DNA of 64,000 nucleotides from Hemerocallis citrina (GCA_017893485.1 CM030361.1:308117724-308181723); one strand, 5' to 3'. Shown: positions 1 to 10,762, numbered from the stretch's first letter. Notes: generated from the sequence alone by a model not told the origin. Numbers and translations: made by a program.

Positions 1-1144
1 CCACTATCTACACACTTCTCCAAAAAAAAAATTCCACATCCATCTACCATTTTTTCTTAAATATCTTCCTTCCACATTTGTTGAGAAGCTTCCATTGTCT
101 TGGTTTAGATAAATGGATTGGGCTTTTATTTTCCTTGGGCTGAAATAAAAACAAATACATTGGGCTTTGTAATGGGCTGAGGTTGATTTTCAACACCACC
201 TGCCGGCCCGGTCGGGCGAGGCGAGGCTGGGCCTGAGCTTGAGCTTGAGCTTGGGCTTGGGCTCTTGTGTCAAAACCGTAACTTATTTTTTAAAACCGGT
301 TTTGATTTTAAAGATTAAGCAGTTGCAATAGTCATGATAGTTTTTCATGTACAGTTGTACAACCGCCAAAAACTTCTCAGGCTTAGGCCTATAAACAGAA
401 GCCGATCCTGATCAAATCGGCATTCCATTTTTGAACACCTTGTAACACTACTGTCATGATGTCATATCCATTTCGCCCGAGCCTTCGTTATTCTAGTGCA
501 AGTTAACGGAGTTCTAACTGTTGTATCTTGGGAGACGACCGCTAATCAACTGTGTGCACCATAGCAGTGGCGGAATTAACGTCTTAAGGACATTGTTTTC
601 ATCAACAAGCCTCAGTCTATTTGTTCACAATTTTCGAGGTCGGAATCGAAGATAGAACCAACTTCTTTATGTGCTTTGTTTATAGTGAAATACTTTGTTT
701 GCGAAACAACTCTCTTAGTTCACCATTATCAAGGTCTGAATTGAAGATGCATTATCTTCTTTTTGTTCGTTGTTCATAGTGAAATTTATTGTTTGCAAAA
801 CAGTAAAAGTGTGATTAAATTTGAGTAGAAATTTAATTTGGTTTTTTTAATTTTCCTAATAAAATTAAATTTGTCTAATTAAGACATAACAAACTACAAT
901 GTTGCAACTGCAGCCAAAGTGGGAATTTTTAAATAATTTTTTAAAATCAGAATGGCCGAAGCTTGGAGGTATTTAATCTGGAAGTAGTTTTTCTGTTTTT
1001 AAGATGGATTCTTACCTAGCATAGTCCTTTTAACGAGTGCTAGTCTGCTAGACCTAAATAATCCCACTTTCTGTTATAGAATGCAATAAAATCATCCAGG
1101 AACAACACATTTAACATCACAACTTAAAGAGGAAAATGATTAAG
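1..1144. other. No gene seen; possible degenerate copia LTR/leader (about 360-800)
   Basis: No convincing exon is visible. Positions 180-260 hold a short GC-rich patch with reiterated GAGCTT/GGGCTT hexamers. From about 360 to 800 the sequence has a TATA-like element (CTATAAA near 390) followed by text resembling plant copia LTR/leader sequence, including AAGGACATTGTTTTC near 586. No matching second LTR or TSD was found, so this is at best a solo or decayed LTR. If the fucosyltransferase gene downstream has further 5' exons, this stretch is probably its intron. Confidence 0.3.
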
Positions 1145-1425
1145 CCCCAGCTGGCATTGCTTTTGGAGAGTGTTTTTGGGTCTAAAAGCATTTTTAGGCT
1201 CAAAATGGATGTTTGGGGAACTTAATTAAAAGTGTGTTTAACCAAAAGTACTTTTCCAAAATTATTATTTTTTGCGTCAACACACCTAAGGTGATGCTTT
1301 TAGCTTTTCAAAAAAGTGCTTTTAGTTACTAAGAACATTTTGAAGTTTAAACATTTTATCTAGCAACACTTTTGATAGCAGCAATTTTTAGCGAAAGCAT
1401 TTTCTGTTCACAACAATGTAAAAAG
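1145..1425. mobile_element. Possible hAT-like MITE remnant
   Basis: The segment is rich in alternating direct and inverted copies of AAAAGTGCTTTT-like words, starting near GGCATTGCTTTTGG and ending near AAAGCATTTTCTG. This composition is typical of short non-autonomous hAT-like elements in plant introns. No clean TSD was found, so boundaries are approximate. Confidence 0.3.
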
Positions 1426-1565
1426 AACGTACTCCCCTTCTCCCTCCTTATCTGTTATTAACATCTTTTGCCTGAGTTTAAGTGTTGGACAGAATTAAAT
1501 TTATACTTTATACTTTCTCCTGACTGACTTAACAAGTTCAATGACTTCTTTTTCTCCTATTGTAG

Positions 1566-4500
1566 TCTTTAGGTTTCAGAAGAAGGGACTGGGGACCTGC
1601 ACCGAGATGGGTTGCATTCGTAGATTTCTTTCTTGCATCGAGTGCAAAGTATGCATTCGTCTCTGGAGCTCACCGTCGTGTTGGGACAACCTACGCCCAG
1701 CTTGCCGCAGCACTTGCTGCAGCTAACCAACAAGGTATATTCTTTTATTCCATTTTCATGTCAGATTCATTAGTTATTATAGTTTTAATAGTTCAAACTA
1801 GTATTTACAACACTGAAACTGGATCATTAAGTGTGAAGTAACTGATCTCAAGTTCTCCACTCTGTAATAAGGGGTTATCAAACCGCTAAGCATCTTACTA
1901 CTGGATGGCTATTCGCAGACAGCATCCTAAGTAGTTTTGGATGAAATCGAACTGAATTGTGAAACAGTGGCAGATTGTTTATAATATAATTTTGAATAGT
2001 CTTTCCCATTGAAAATTCATAGTGTTTGATAGTGGTGAGACAGTAGGTGAACTGCAAGACATGTTAACCATATGCATTTGAACTAAACGATGATATCCTT
2101 TCAGCTTGTCGTTAAATACTTGTACTCCTTTTGGATGGGTGGGTGGAGGTGGTTCTCCGAGAGGTGGGAGGCGGGAATTGGTCATGAGCAGAGTAGATGG
2201 CTGGAGGTTGAGTTAAACTAGGGTGCAAATAACGATGTGTATAATAAATAAATAAATAAATAAAAATAAGTAAAAGAAACCAGGTTGCTAATAGATATCT
2301 GATGTTATATCTCTATTTTGACTAGTACACATTTGACAGATTCGTATTTAGATCATGTTTAATTCTCCAGATTATTTGAATAAGGGATTACATACATAAA
2401 TTTCTGGTAATATAACCGCATATAGGATAAATCTATTTTACATTATATCTTGTAAGAACATAGTCAATAGTTAATAGATGATGTGTAGATAATTGGGGAC
2501 TGAAGTCCTGTATCTTATTGATCGGTAGTGTTCATTGTAAATCACCCTGGGGGGTGAATAGGGTGATTGTGCGGAATAAAAAAATTACTTAAATAAAATG
2601 CAGAGTAAATAAAAAGTTAAGAAGAGCAAATACAGATAGCATAAGTGACGCAGCGATCTACGTCCACACCTTCTACTTGTAGCAATTCTCCGCCACAAGC
2701 GTTCCACTATACTCAAAATTCTTGTACAGTGATTCTCGAATTCAGACCGAGAGATCTATTACACCCACAGAACTTCTAAGACAAGTCCCGTCAATCTCAC
2801 CGAAGTGGAAGAAAAAGGAAAAGAACCTCAAGATGTTAAATGATCCTAACTGAAAAATATAAATTAGTTATCACACACACTCGGATTGATTGTTGGAAGA
2901 TTAGTTCAAAAGATTTTTCTCAGAAGTAATAGGTGAAGAATACTCCGTGGGTTCGGCCAATTAAATAGATTGAGAAGTGTATCGATCAAAATTGAAAACG
3001 ATACATTCCGAAAATGTGAACAGTGCAAAGTGCGGTCGACCACAATCTTGGTGCAGTCGACCGTTCAGCTCGCTGACGTAAAGTCGGGAGATGAAAGGTC
3101 GACTGCTTCTTATGCAATTGAAAGTTGCAGTCGACTGCGCTGCGGTCGACCGTCATGAGGTGCGGTCGACCGGTACCGCGCTGTTCATACCGAATCCACT
3201 TTATATTTTACCAAACGAACTAATCAATCAATCAATCAATTTTACAGTTTTAATTCTCACAAATATGGAATGATGGCAGCTGGTCTTGATGACTTTCTTG
3301 GACATTAATCAATCAATTTCTCTTTTTGAATATCTTCTCCTTTTGCTTGACTTCTCATTCTTTCTTTATTATTTTCCTTCTTTGAGTATTCTTGAATCTT
3401 TTTCCTTATTTGAATATTCTTGAATCTCTCTTGGATATTGTTTTGTTCCTGAAAATCTAAATAACTTAATTCAAACTTATTAGTAATTGTAGACACGTTT
3501 TGTGCACACCAAACTAAGAGTCAACAATCCTCCTTTTGGTGTGAACAAAACATGCCTTTGAATATTGAAAGTAAAATAAAATTGCACAAAATAAAATAAA
3601 ATTACTCCCCCTGAATTTAGTATTTCCTGTAACACAGATTTTCATAAACAAGAAGTGATTTGTGAATACTCCCCCTTAATTTAATACTTCATGAAAAATA
3701 AAATAAAACTTTAATTATGTTTACTTTCATGCATTCATAATACTTAAACTTAATTATGTTTACTTTCATGCATTCATAATACATACTTCTAATATTCTCT
3801 CCCTTTTTGGAACACACCAATAGGGGGGTTAAAAGACAATGATAAATTACTTCTCACGAAAACCATTTTTAAAAGGAGACTTTCATCAAGCAAAAGGGGA
3901 ATCTATTTTCATTAAAAAAAATTATGAATACGGAGGAGAATCTACTTAAATGATACCGTTGATAACGAAACTCTTTGATATACAGGGAGAGCTCTTCATG
4001 ATATCATAGATTTGAGATTTTCCCAATACAGATGCGAAACAGGGATAAGAAGAACGAATTTCAAGAAATTGAGGTTATAGGGAAAATTAGTAAAGAGTAA
4101 AAAAATTTCAACTTGTAACCAGAAAGAGAACCGGTCAACCGCAAAACCAATTAGTTAAAATAAATTTCAGAGAGCAAACCGGTCTGCCGTACAGTTGACC
4201 GCACACCCTGTAAAGACAATTCTGATGATAGACAAAAGACAGAGAGCGAACCGGTCGACCGTACGGTCGTTCGCAAATACTGAAGTTCAATTTTTGAAAA
4301 AGCTCGCGAAAAACAAAAACGAAGACCGAGAGCGTGCCGGTCGACCTCCCAGTCGACCAAAACCCATTTTTAAGAAGAAATATCAATAACATTCAATTCT
4401 CCTTTCAAGAAATAAAATCGTTCTTCATCTAAAGACTTAGTAAAAATATCAGCAAGTTGAGAATTAAATGAGTTTAAATTTGCTTACCAGACAACGAATT

Positions 4501-6522
4501 AAAATTGTTTTACCTTAAAAAAAAAGATCTTCCCTTTTCTTTTCATGATAGTGGTGCAAGTGTTGTTTTCATCCATCATGAGCTTTAGACATCCACTACT
4601 ATCAAGGTGCTACCGATCTTTAGGTGAAGTGCATTGATGTATCTACATTAAGATTAGTATGTATCCACGTAGGTACTGTTCCTGCAACTGTATTCTTCTT
4701 TATCCAAACAAAGTTAGTATTCCTTTTTAAAGCACAATTATAAGAAATATGCCCTAATCTACAACAATAGTGACAAGTAATGCGATTATGCTTTGGATCA
4801 TGCACATATGCATAATTGTGTTGGTTTGTAACTATTTTGGTGGCTATGCATATGTGTATGACAAGATTGCTTAGATTTTTGATGTTGTATTGGCTCATTG
4901 TAACCAAGCCCTTGATTATCATGATAAGATCTTAAATTATTTGTAATAAGGTAACTGGGCCCTTCATATTTTTCAACAATTTTCTTGAGCTCACTTACTC
5001 TTTTACAAAGTCTTTTCCTAGTCATCTCATCGTTTTTAGTGTTTCAACGAAGAGTGTCTAGGGTAGCATCAAGTATTCTATTTTGCTCAAGAGCTTTGTT
5101 ACAACCTTCCACTAGCTCATCAAATTTTCTTTTACATTCTTTTAAATCATTAGTGAGCTTAGCAATATAAACAGATTTTTCATGAATTTCTCTCAAGTGT
5201 TCATCATGTGTTGCTAAGGATTCTTGAATTTGTTGTTTTAAGAGTTCATTCTTGAATTTGTTGTTTTAAGATTTTTTGAATATCTTCTCCTTTTGCTTGA
5301 TTTCTCAATCTTTCTTTATTATTTCCCTCTTTGAATACTCTTGAATCTTTTTCCTTATTTGAATATTCTTGAATCTCTCTTGGATATTGTTTTGATCCTG
5401 AAAATCTGAATAACTTAATTCAAACTTATTAGTAATTTAATTCAAACTTATTAGTAATTGTAGACACGTTTTGTGCACACCAAACTAAGAGTCAACGTTC
5501 ATGATATCCAACTCTCTTCAACTCTATCTTTGAACCAAATTCAACTATTTTCTTGTTGACTGCGGTTATTAACTATTGAATATAATACCCGTATTGATAT
5601 CTCCTAGAAGGGAACCGCTACCCATATGGTTAGAACTTTATCAATCACCTTTCTTTCATTTGCACCCCTACTTGCAATTTGGGAAGTATGCAGGGAGCTG
5701 TAAGCCAGCAACTGTAAACCAGATGCATGTACTGGCTGTTTGGCAGTTACATCTGTTTCTTTCTTGTGCATGGATCAGCAGTTTGTGGTTTCTCGCATAT
5801 TTGTCAGTTATCCATTAATTTCCCCCTCAACTGAAAAATCCAACTCTTGGGTCGTCTGTTTAGGAACAAAGTTAAGATCACCACAGTTATTTCAACTTTG
5901 GAGGTACAAAGTATGCTAACTTAGGTTACGACTTGAAGTTATCTTCAAAATTAACCATGGGTGGAGTTTCAAATCTTGGACAACTATAGTTTTCTCACCT
6001 TTTGGGGTGAGATAATTGTAATTATCTTGAATGAGCCCCAAACAGGTAAACATGTCAAAGTTAGGATAACTAGATTTGTAGTTACGAGAGATAAGTCCGG
6101 TTATCCCAACTTAACTTTTTTTTTCATCCAAACATAAGCGTTAATTGTACATTGTCAGTTACTGATTAGTTTCTTATCTTGCAGGAGAGGAACCAGGGTC
6201 CTCTAACTTTTCATTCTTTAGTAGCTTTCAGTCGAACCTCCTAGTCAATGGCCTGGCAAGCCAGGCCGGGTGGGGCCATGCCTGGAACCGGTTTGCGGGC
6301 CCACTAAGCTGCCACCGTCAGCCCCACCAGTGCACTCTCACGCCGCTCCTCCCGTCGGCATGGTGGGATGGGGAATGGCAAAGCCCCATCACACGTGATA
6401 TACACAGATTGCATGAGTATGGTGTTCGCCTAAATAACAATGGCAAAGTTGTAGAGGGAAGCATCGAATCCCACTGTAGCACAAGAAGAGATAATGTGAG
6501 AACAATGAGAGTGTTTGGATAA
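1566..6522 (+). CDS. O-fucosyltransferase-like protein, C-terminal exons (1566-1734 joined to 6185-6522)
   Basis: Two exons were found by reading past stop codons with splice signals. Exon A (about 1566-1734) reads RDWGPAPRWVAFVDFFLASS and continues through SGAHRRVGTTYAQLAAAL, ending CAACAA|G before gtatat. Exon B starts after tatcttgcag at 6185, completes the split Gly codon (phase 1), and reads open for 112 codons through WGHAWNRFAGPLSC and AWWDGEWQSPITRDIHRL to TAA at 6520-6522. These blocks resemble, from memory, the C-terminal part of plant GT65-type O-fucosyltransferases (Arabidopsis O-fucosyltransferase 23-like), which are Golgi glycan enzymes. The N-terminal exons, including the main catalytic region, are not visible; they may lie before the window, or this may be a partial copy. 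The 4.45-kb intron contains a copia element and a MITE. The exact acceptor of exon A is uncertain within about 15 bases. Confidence 0.72.
2536..3526 (-). repeat. 3' LTR of SIRE-like copia element
   Basis: In element orientation this LTR starts TGTTGACTCTTAG (3526) and ends TTTACA (2536). Its first 200 bp or so is repeated at 5275-5497. It contains a cluster of six GTCGAC cores at about 3034-3173 and an AATC microsatellite at 3221-3240. Confidence 0.75.
4420..4458 (-). pseudogene. Copia RNase H C-terminal scrap
   Basis: The - strand reads QLADIFTKSLDEER, the conserved end of the Ty1/copia RNase H domain in SIRE-like elements. It sits directly against gag/protease remains, so almost all of pol has been deleted between them. 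Too short to have any function. Confidence 0.65.
4560..5025 (-). pseudogene. Copia gag (zinc knuckle) and protease-start fragment
   Basis: On the - strand a coiled-coil-like stretch (4798-5025, KRLCKRVSELKKIVEKY) is followed, in another frame, by a CCHC zinc knuckle, CHYCCRLGHISYNC (about 4730-4775), typical of SIRE-type gag. Downstream, at about 4575-4620, LDSSGCLKLMMDE resembles the protease start LDSGCSRHMTG. Frame changes and stops interrupt it, so this is a relic of nucleocapsid and protease coding sequence. Confidence 0.65.
5275..5497 (-). repeat. Truncated 5' LTR of SIRE-like element
   Basis: A direct copy of 3325-3526. It is nearly identical but contains an extra short tandem copy of AATTCAAACTTATTAGTAAT. 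The remaining roughly 770 bp of LTR is missing here, which shows an internal deletion that started inside this LTR. Confidence 0.7.
5850..6150. mobile_element. Intronic MITE with imperfect terminal inverted repeats
   Basis: The left end (about 5855, CTGTTTAGGAACAAAGTTAAG, then CAGTTATTTCAAC) matches the reverse complement of the right end (about 6105-6140, GTTATCCCAACTTAAC, a T-run, then CATCCAAACA). The paired arms and about 290-bp size fit a MITE just before exon B of the fucosyltransferase gene. Superfamily and TSD are unresolved. Confidence 0.45.
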
Positions 6523-7326
6523 CAGTAAAAGTATAGCACTATGACACAATACGTTGCAACATTCCTGTTGGAATTGTAATACTAGAGATTACAGATTCGT
6601 GCTCACTTAGATTGCTTCATTTATAGCCATCTAAATACGCCAGCCAGCAATGACGACGAGATGTTTTTTCCTAGTCTCAGATTCGGTGAACTTTCCTTTG
6701 GCAAGCAGGCGAGGCGAAGTATCTGTTTTTCCCTCTTTTGCAGCCTCGTCAAGTTTCTGTATAATGTGTTTCAATTCTTTAATGCTAATGACACTCAGTG
6801 TGTATAATAGTTATACTTTTTCTGTAATATGTTTGTCGATTCTTTCATGATAACTGTTTCCGCACATAAACACACGTCTTCCTTGCATATGGTTTCCGAA
6901 CTATAGAAAAATCCTTGTATTTGGAAAGGTACTTGAAGATTATGATAATTTGTACTCGTTGTAGATTTCAACACATGATTTGCACGTGTTTAAGTAACGA
7001 ATTTACGATCCTTTTTAAGGACAATGTCGACTTTGGCCACCTTGTTTCATACAGAAAAAAGGAAACAAAACCCGGCCGGGGGCATAAAAAACGGAGTGAA
7101 GGAGAATTAGGGTTGAACCTTTTCCCCTAACTTTCTTTAGATTTGTTGAACACAACTAGTCTTAATTTTTCTCCTTTTTAGCACTTTGTTTTGGCAAACA
7201 GCCCATAGCTTAAGACTTTAATTTATACATTTCAACCTAGTGAGTGGTGGCTTTACTAGTACTAGCAAGATTAATTTAATCCTCAGTTATTGTATATGGT
7301 TTCCTTTTTTAATACATTTTTCCTAA
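6523..7326. other. Fucosyltransferase 3' UTR and intergenic DNA
   Basis: Starts directly after the TAA of the fucosyltransferase exon. It is AT-rich and has no recognisable coding signal on either strand. A short GC-rich patch near 7070-7090 (CCCGGCCGGGGGC) stands out but could not be assigned. Confidence 0.4.
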
Positions 7327-8014
7327 GAGCATATGTAGTGGTTGGCTATTCTGTTAAAATTTTCAAAAAATGAAAATGTATATGCTGCAGTTGTTGGCTA
7401 TAAACTCAAAAATTGGGTTTTAAGGGATTGGTAGTTTGCCAAATTTGGCAGATATTTGGAAAATATAGCCGAGGATAGATAAATTTTCGTCTGTTCGATC
7501 GGATGAAAGATAATCTTTCGTTGGATGATTTTTATTTTATTTTACCCTATCGGACGCGTAATGATTTTCCGTCCCTATATTTTTTTAAAAATAAATTGTC
7601 GGATGGAAAATGATTATCCGTCCGATCGATTTAATTCAAAAAAAAATTGGGACGGGAAATCATTACCCGTCCCACAAAATAAATCCCAAAAAAATTAAGG
7701 GACATTAGATGTTCATTCATCCCTCAATAAAAAAAAATATTTAAATCAACGGACGGGAAATCATTTACTGTCCCGTCAATTATTTTTTTAAAAAAATTGC
7801 ATTTTTTTTAAAGGGACGATGAATCATTCTTCGTCCGTTGCAATTAAATTTTAATAATTTTTTTTAAGGAGGGACGATAAATAATCTTTCGTCTAATGAT
7901 TTAATTGCCCAAAACAATCAAAATTTGGATTTCGACGACTGCAGCACAAAGCCATTTTTTCATTTCCTATTTGCCATATACCTAAAATATGGGTATCAAC
8001 GACAACAAATGCTC
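7327..8014. mobile_element. MITE with internal hairpin array
   Basis: The terminal inverted repeats are GAGCATATGTAGTGGTTG at 7327 and the complement of a matching GAGCATTTGTTGTCGTTG at 8014. Flanking trinucleotides TAA (7324-7326) and TAG (8015-8017) resemble the TWA target duplication of PIF/Harbinger elements, with one mismatch. Inside lie about eight diverged copies of a hairpin unit, GGACGG-(AAATCATT)-CCGTCC, spaced roughly 50-55 bp. One copy at about 7650-7676 has a perfect 8-bp stem. It has no coding capacity. Confidence 0.55.
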
Positions 8015-8149
8015 TAGAAGGACTTTTCTTTTTTTCTTTGTGCTATACTAGTCTTTCTCATTAGGCTACTTCAACTCCTAATTTCATTTCTCTCATAATG
8101 TTAAAATTTTAATAATATAGGAACATGTACAGTCTTATCTCTAATCTCT

Positions 8150-8345
8150 AATAATCTCTAATATTATAATGGGAGAAGGCCTTAGTGTCATTTGTAAATA
8201 TTTTGTCATTCTACCAACCCATGTAACACACGGGCATAACTATTATAAAGTAGATTCTAGGTTCAAATTAAAACCACATCTAAATTTTTATTTTAAAAAA
8301 CTATATTTATTAAAACTTGCAGGTAAACTACTAGTATTTATTAAA
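8150..8345 (+). repeat. Inverted dispersed repeat, left copy
   Basis: The segment around AATGGGAGAAGGCCTTAGTG through AAAACTATATTTATTAA is present again in opposite orientation at 9672-9846. The pair brackets the 5S-like pseudogene and the glutaredoxin gene. Repeat class unknown. Confidence 0.55.
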
Positions 8346-8617
8346 GCAAATGCTTATTATGTCTTTGATAATATTGGAATATGAGAAATTATGTGCAAAT
8401 ACATATACATAAAATCTAGTACCTCCACATTATAGAATTAATAAAACCTCTATTACAATTTTCATCCCTTTTCATGCATGGAAAATCCTTCAATATATAC
8501 ATCGCATATCATCTCAATAAAGAAAACCCTAATTAAACTCCCAACTCCAAACCCACATCATATCATCTCATATCAAACCTTGAAAACCAGTTTAAAAAAA
8601 CTCCATGCATCCACTCT

Positions 8618-8618
<1 letters not shown>

Positions 8619-8652
<34 letters not shown>
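8619..8652. repeat. A34 homopolymer
   Basis: An uninterrupted run of A on the + strand between CTCTC and CCTACAAAG. It could be the tail of a retroposed sequence on the + strand or, read on the - strand, a T-run about 80 bp downstream of the 5S-like sequence. Confidence 0.9.
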
Positions 8653-8655
<3 letters not shown>

Positions 8656-8729
8656 ACAAAGTCTAAAAGACTTCAATATTCGGTGATCGACCTCAAACAT
8701 TATGTTCTTCTCGATCGAAATTCACTCAG

Positions 8730-8818
8730 CACCCATCTAGTACTACTCTCACCCAAGCTCGCTTAACTTCGGAGTTCTGATGAAATCCGGTGCTATATAG
8801 CTGGTATGATCGTACCCT
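8730..8818 (-). pseudogene. 5S rRNA-derived pseudogene (first about 89 nt)
   Basis: The - strand starts GGGTACGATCATACCAGC and continues through CACCGGATTTCATCAGAACT, CCGAAGTTAAGCGAGCTTGG and GAGAGTAGTACTAGATGGGT, closely following plant 5S rRNA. The internal promoter regions (box A AGTTAAGCG, intermediate element, start of box C GATGGGT) are present. The last roughly 30 nt (normally GACCTCCTGGGAAGTCC and on) are replaced by unrelated sequence, and a few internal changes are visible. It is an isolated truncated copy, not a functional array unit. Confidence 0.8.
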
Positions 8819-8925
8819 GCTAATTGTCTTTTTAGTCCGTATAGACCGCAAATTTCTCTCTATTTTGCAAGAAAAGTAAATAATAAAAAATTCAAAAAAA
8901 AAGAAAAAAAAAAAAATGACCACTC

Positions 8926-9306
8926 CTAGAGCCAGAGTGCACCAGCCTCTTTGAGCAGTGGGATCAGGGTGCCGTTAATGTGGGCTCCCATCACCCTATC
9001 CATCCCCCCCACCAGCCTCCCTCCGATAAACACGACCGGCAAACCTCCACCAACGATCCGGCCTAGCGCCCTTTCCATGTCCTTGCCATGCGGCACACGG
9101 TCGAGCTCGTAAATGGTAGGATGCACCCCCATACTGCAAAGCAAGCGCTTGACTGCGTGGGACATGCAGCACGTGCTAGCGCTGAACACCACCACCGCGC
9201 TCTCTGCTGCCACCCGCCTTATCCTCTCCACAGGGTCCACTCCGGCGGTGGCGGTCGAGGAGGAGGACATGTAGTGGGACCCCCAAGAGTTTGAGTAGTA
9301 ATGCAT
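8926..9306 (-). CDS. CC-type glutaredoxin (ROXY class)
   Basis: A single-exon 126-aa protein, the usual length for plant CC-type glutaredoxins. The active site is CCMS at residues 46-49 after [14 protein letters not shown] (64-69), the cis-Pro loop [11 protein letters not shown] (87-97) and [10 protein letters not shown] (100-109) build the glutathione site. The C-terminus has an LxxLL-like LIPLL (114-118) and the terminal ALWL (123-126), which in this family mediates contact with TGA bZIP transcription factors. Members act in cytosol and nucleus as redox or corepressor partners of TGA factors in development, nitrogen and jasmonate responses; which of these applies cannot be told from sequence. 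The start ATG at 9306 is the first in frame and lies 70 bp from a TATA box. It is GC-rich compared with its AT-rich flanks. Confidence 0.93.
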   Translation of the reverse strand: MHYYSNSWGSHYMSSSSTATAGVDPVERIRRVAAESAVVVFSASTCCMSHAVKRLLCSMGVHPTIYELDRVPHGKDMERALGRIVGGGLPVVFIGGRLVGGMDRVMGAHINGTLIPLLKEAGALWL

Positions 9307-9375
9307 GAATGATGAGCTAGGTGAGCCGGGAGCTTAGTGAGTGAGCGAGTGTGAATGAAAGGGATTGGGAGGGGG

Positions 9376-9383
9376 TATTTATA
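9376..9383 (-). promoter_or_regulatory. TATA box of the glutaredoxin gene
   Basis: TATAAATA on the - strand, 70 bp upstream of the glutaredoxin ATG. This places transcription start near 9345-9355 and a short 5' UTR. Upstream, only about 290 bp separates it from the inverted dispersed repeat at 9672. Confidence 0.65.
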
Positions 9384-9671
9384 GGGTCTTGGAGGGGTAT
9401 TTTGGGAAGATATATTGTTCTGTTGGAAAGGATCTATTTTCTTTGTCTTCTCATGCTAAAAAAGGAGATAGGACAGACAAGAGGAGACAAGTGAGTCCAT
9501 CCCATTTCATCACTCTCACTCAGGCCATGCAACATCTTTTATTCATGGGAGAGTGGTGTAGTTATTATTGCTATCTTTTTTTTTTGGGTTTTTTTTTTGG
9601 GGGGGATGGAATGTACATAATGTACATTTTTTTCTTCTTAGCACACAGTTTTCAGTACCTAATTAATGTTA

Positions 9672-9846
9672 ACCAGTAATTTACACCTACGGTGCACGTC
9701 TTAATAAATATAGTTTTTTTAAAGTAAAAATTTAGACGTTGTCCGAATTCGAACTTAAGACCTCCTTATAATAGTTATACACGTATGTTACACGTGTTGG
9801 TAGATTTACAAATGACACTAAGACCTTCTCCCATTATAATATTAGA
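9672..9846 (-). repeat. Inverted dispersed repeat, right copy
   Basis: The reverse complement of the 8150-8345 repeat, with moderate divergence and small indels. It limits the undisturbed upstream region of the glutaredoxin gene to a few hundred bases. Confidence 0.55.
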
Positions 9847-10196
9847 AGAGAAATGCAGTCGTCTTAGCATGTTTTTTCCGAACTGACCCCTTTTTTAAAA
9901 ATATTGACCAAACTGACCCACTTTCGAAAATATTTATCCAACTGATCCAGTTTTGGACAGGTCAACCTAAAACGCTATTGGCAATAAAGACATATGTTAT
10001 TTTGATGTTGTTGTTGCCAATAATGGCACATATCAAAAAAATTCCGCTGCTGCTATTGGAAGTAACATCATCAGTATATCTCGCATTCACTTGGGATCTC
10101 TCTGACTTGAGAAAAAAAGTTGTAAAAAGAAAAATTTTATAACTGATATCGCTATTCCCAATAACGGCATAATTAGCCTGAGATCGTTATTGGCAA

Positions 10197-10762
10197 TGTT
10201 GTGCGGGAATACAAATCAAATCAACAATCAAACGAACTAATGCGGAAACAAAGAGAGAACCAGCGAGAAAACACAGAAAAGCAAGCAAACACAAGAACAC
10301 AAGATTTACGTGGTTCGGCAAAACGATGCCTACATCCACGGGGCGGTTGGGGTTTCTTTACTATGATCACCAATGGGCAAACAAAGACTTTACAAGAGAT
10401 GACGGCTGCAAAATCCGAATTAGGTGTTACAATTTACAAAACCCTAACGGGTGTATTTATAGGGAAACTATTGGGCCTTTCGAATTGGGCCGAATCTGGA
10501 TCCAAAACCCGTCGACAGTCGACTGGTCCAATTACCAGTCGACTGATAATCCTTCTGCCCAGTCGACTGACTCCCACATACAGTCGACTGCTGCTGCTGT
10601 ATTCTCAGTCTTCGAAAACCTCCTCTGGACAGTCGCCTGATCCTCCAACCCAGTCGACTGAAGCTCTGAAACTTTCGAACACTGCAGATACCAAATACCA
10701 GAATCGAGCCATTATCCTACAATCTCCACCTTGGCGAGATCTTCCAAATCAAATATCCAACA
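10197..10762 (-). repeat. 3' LTR of Tork-like copia
   Basis: 566 bp with a TATA box TATAAATA on the - strand at 10454-10461. It has five exact copies of the palindrome CAGTCGACTG plus one variant (CAGTCGCCTG) between 10512 and 10660, which in element orientation lies upstream of the TATA box (U3). It has 15 bp more than the other LTR. Confidence 0.93.

Larger units (their letters stand above)
2536..5497 (-). mobile_element. Internally deleted SIRE-like Ty1/copia element in the fucosyltransferase intron
   Basis: The element lies on the - strand and is flanked by the 5-bp TSD TTCAT (2531-2535 and 5498-5502). Its outer end at 2536 is TG. The other end reads CG where CA is expected; on the - strand the LTR start is CG in the 5' copy but TG in the inner copy. 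The 3' LTR is 2536-3526 (991 bp), with a purine-rich tract next to it (complement of about 3527-3537). The 5' LTR copy is cut to about 220 bp (5275-5497). The internal part keeps only gag, protease-start and RNase H-end scraps, so it cannot move on its own. Confidence 0.8.
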
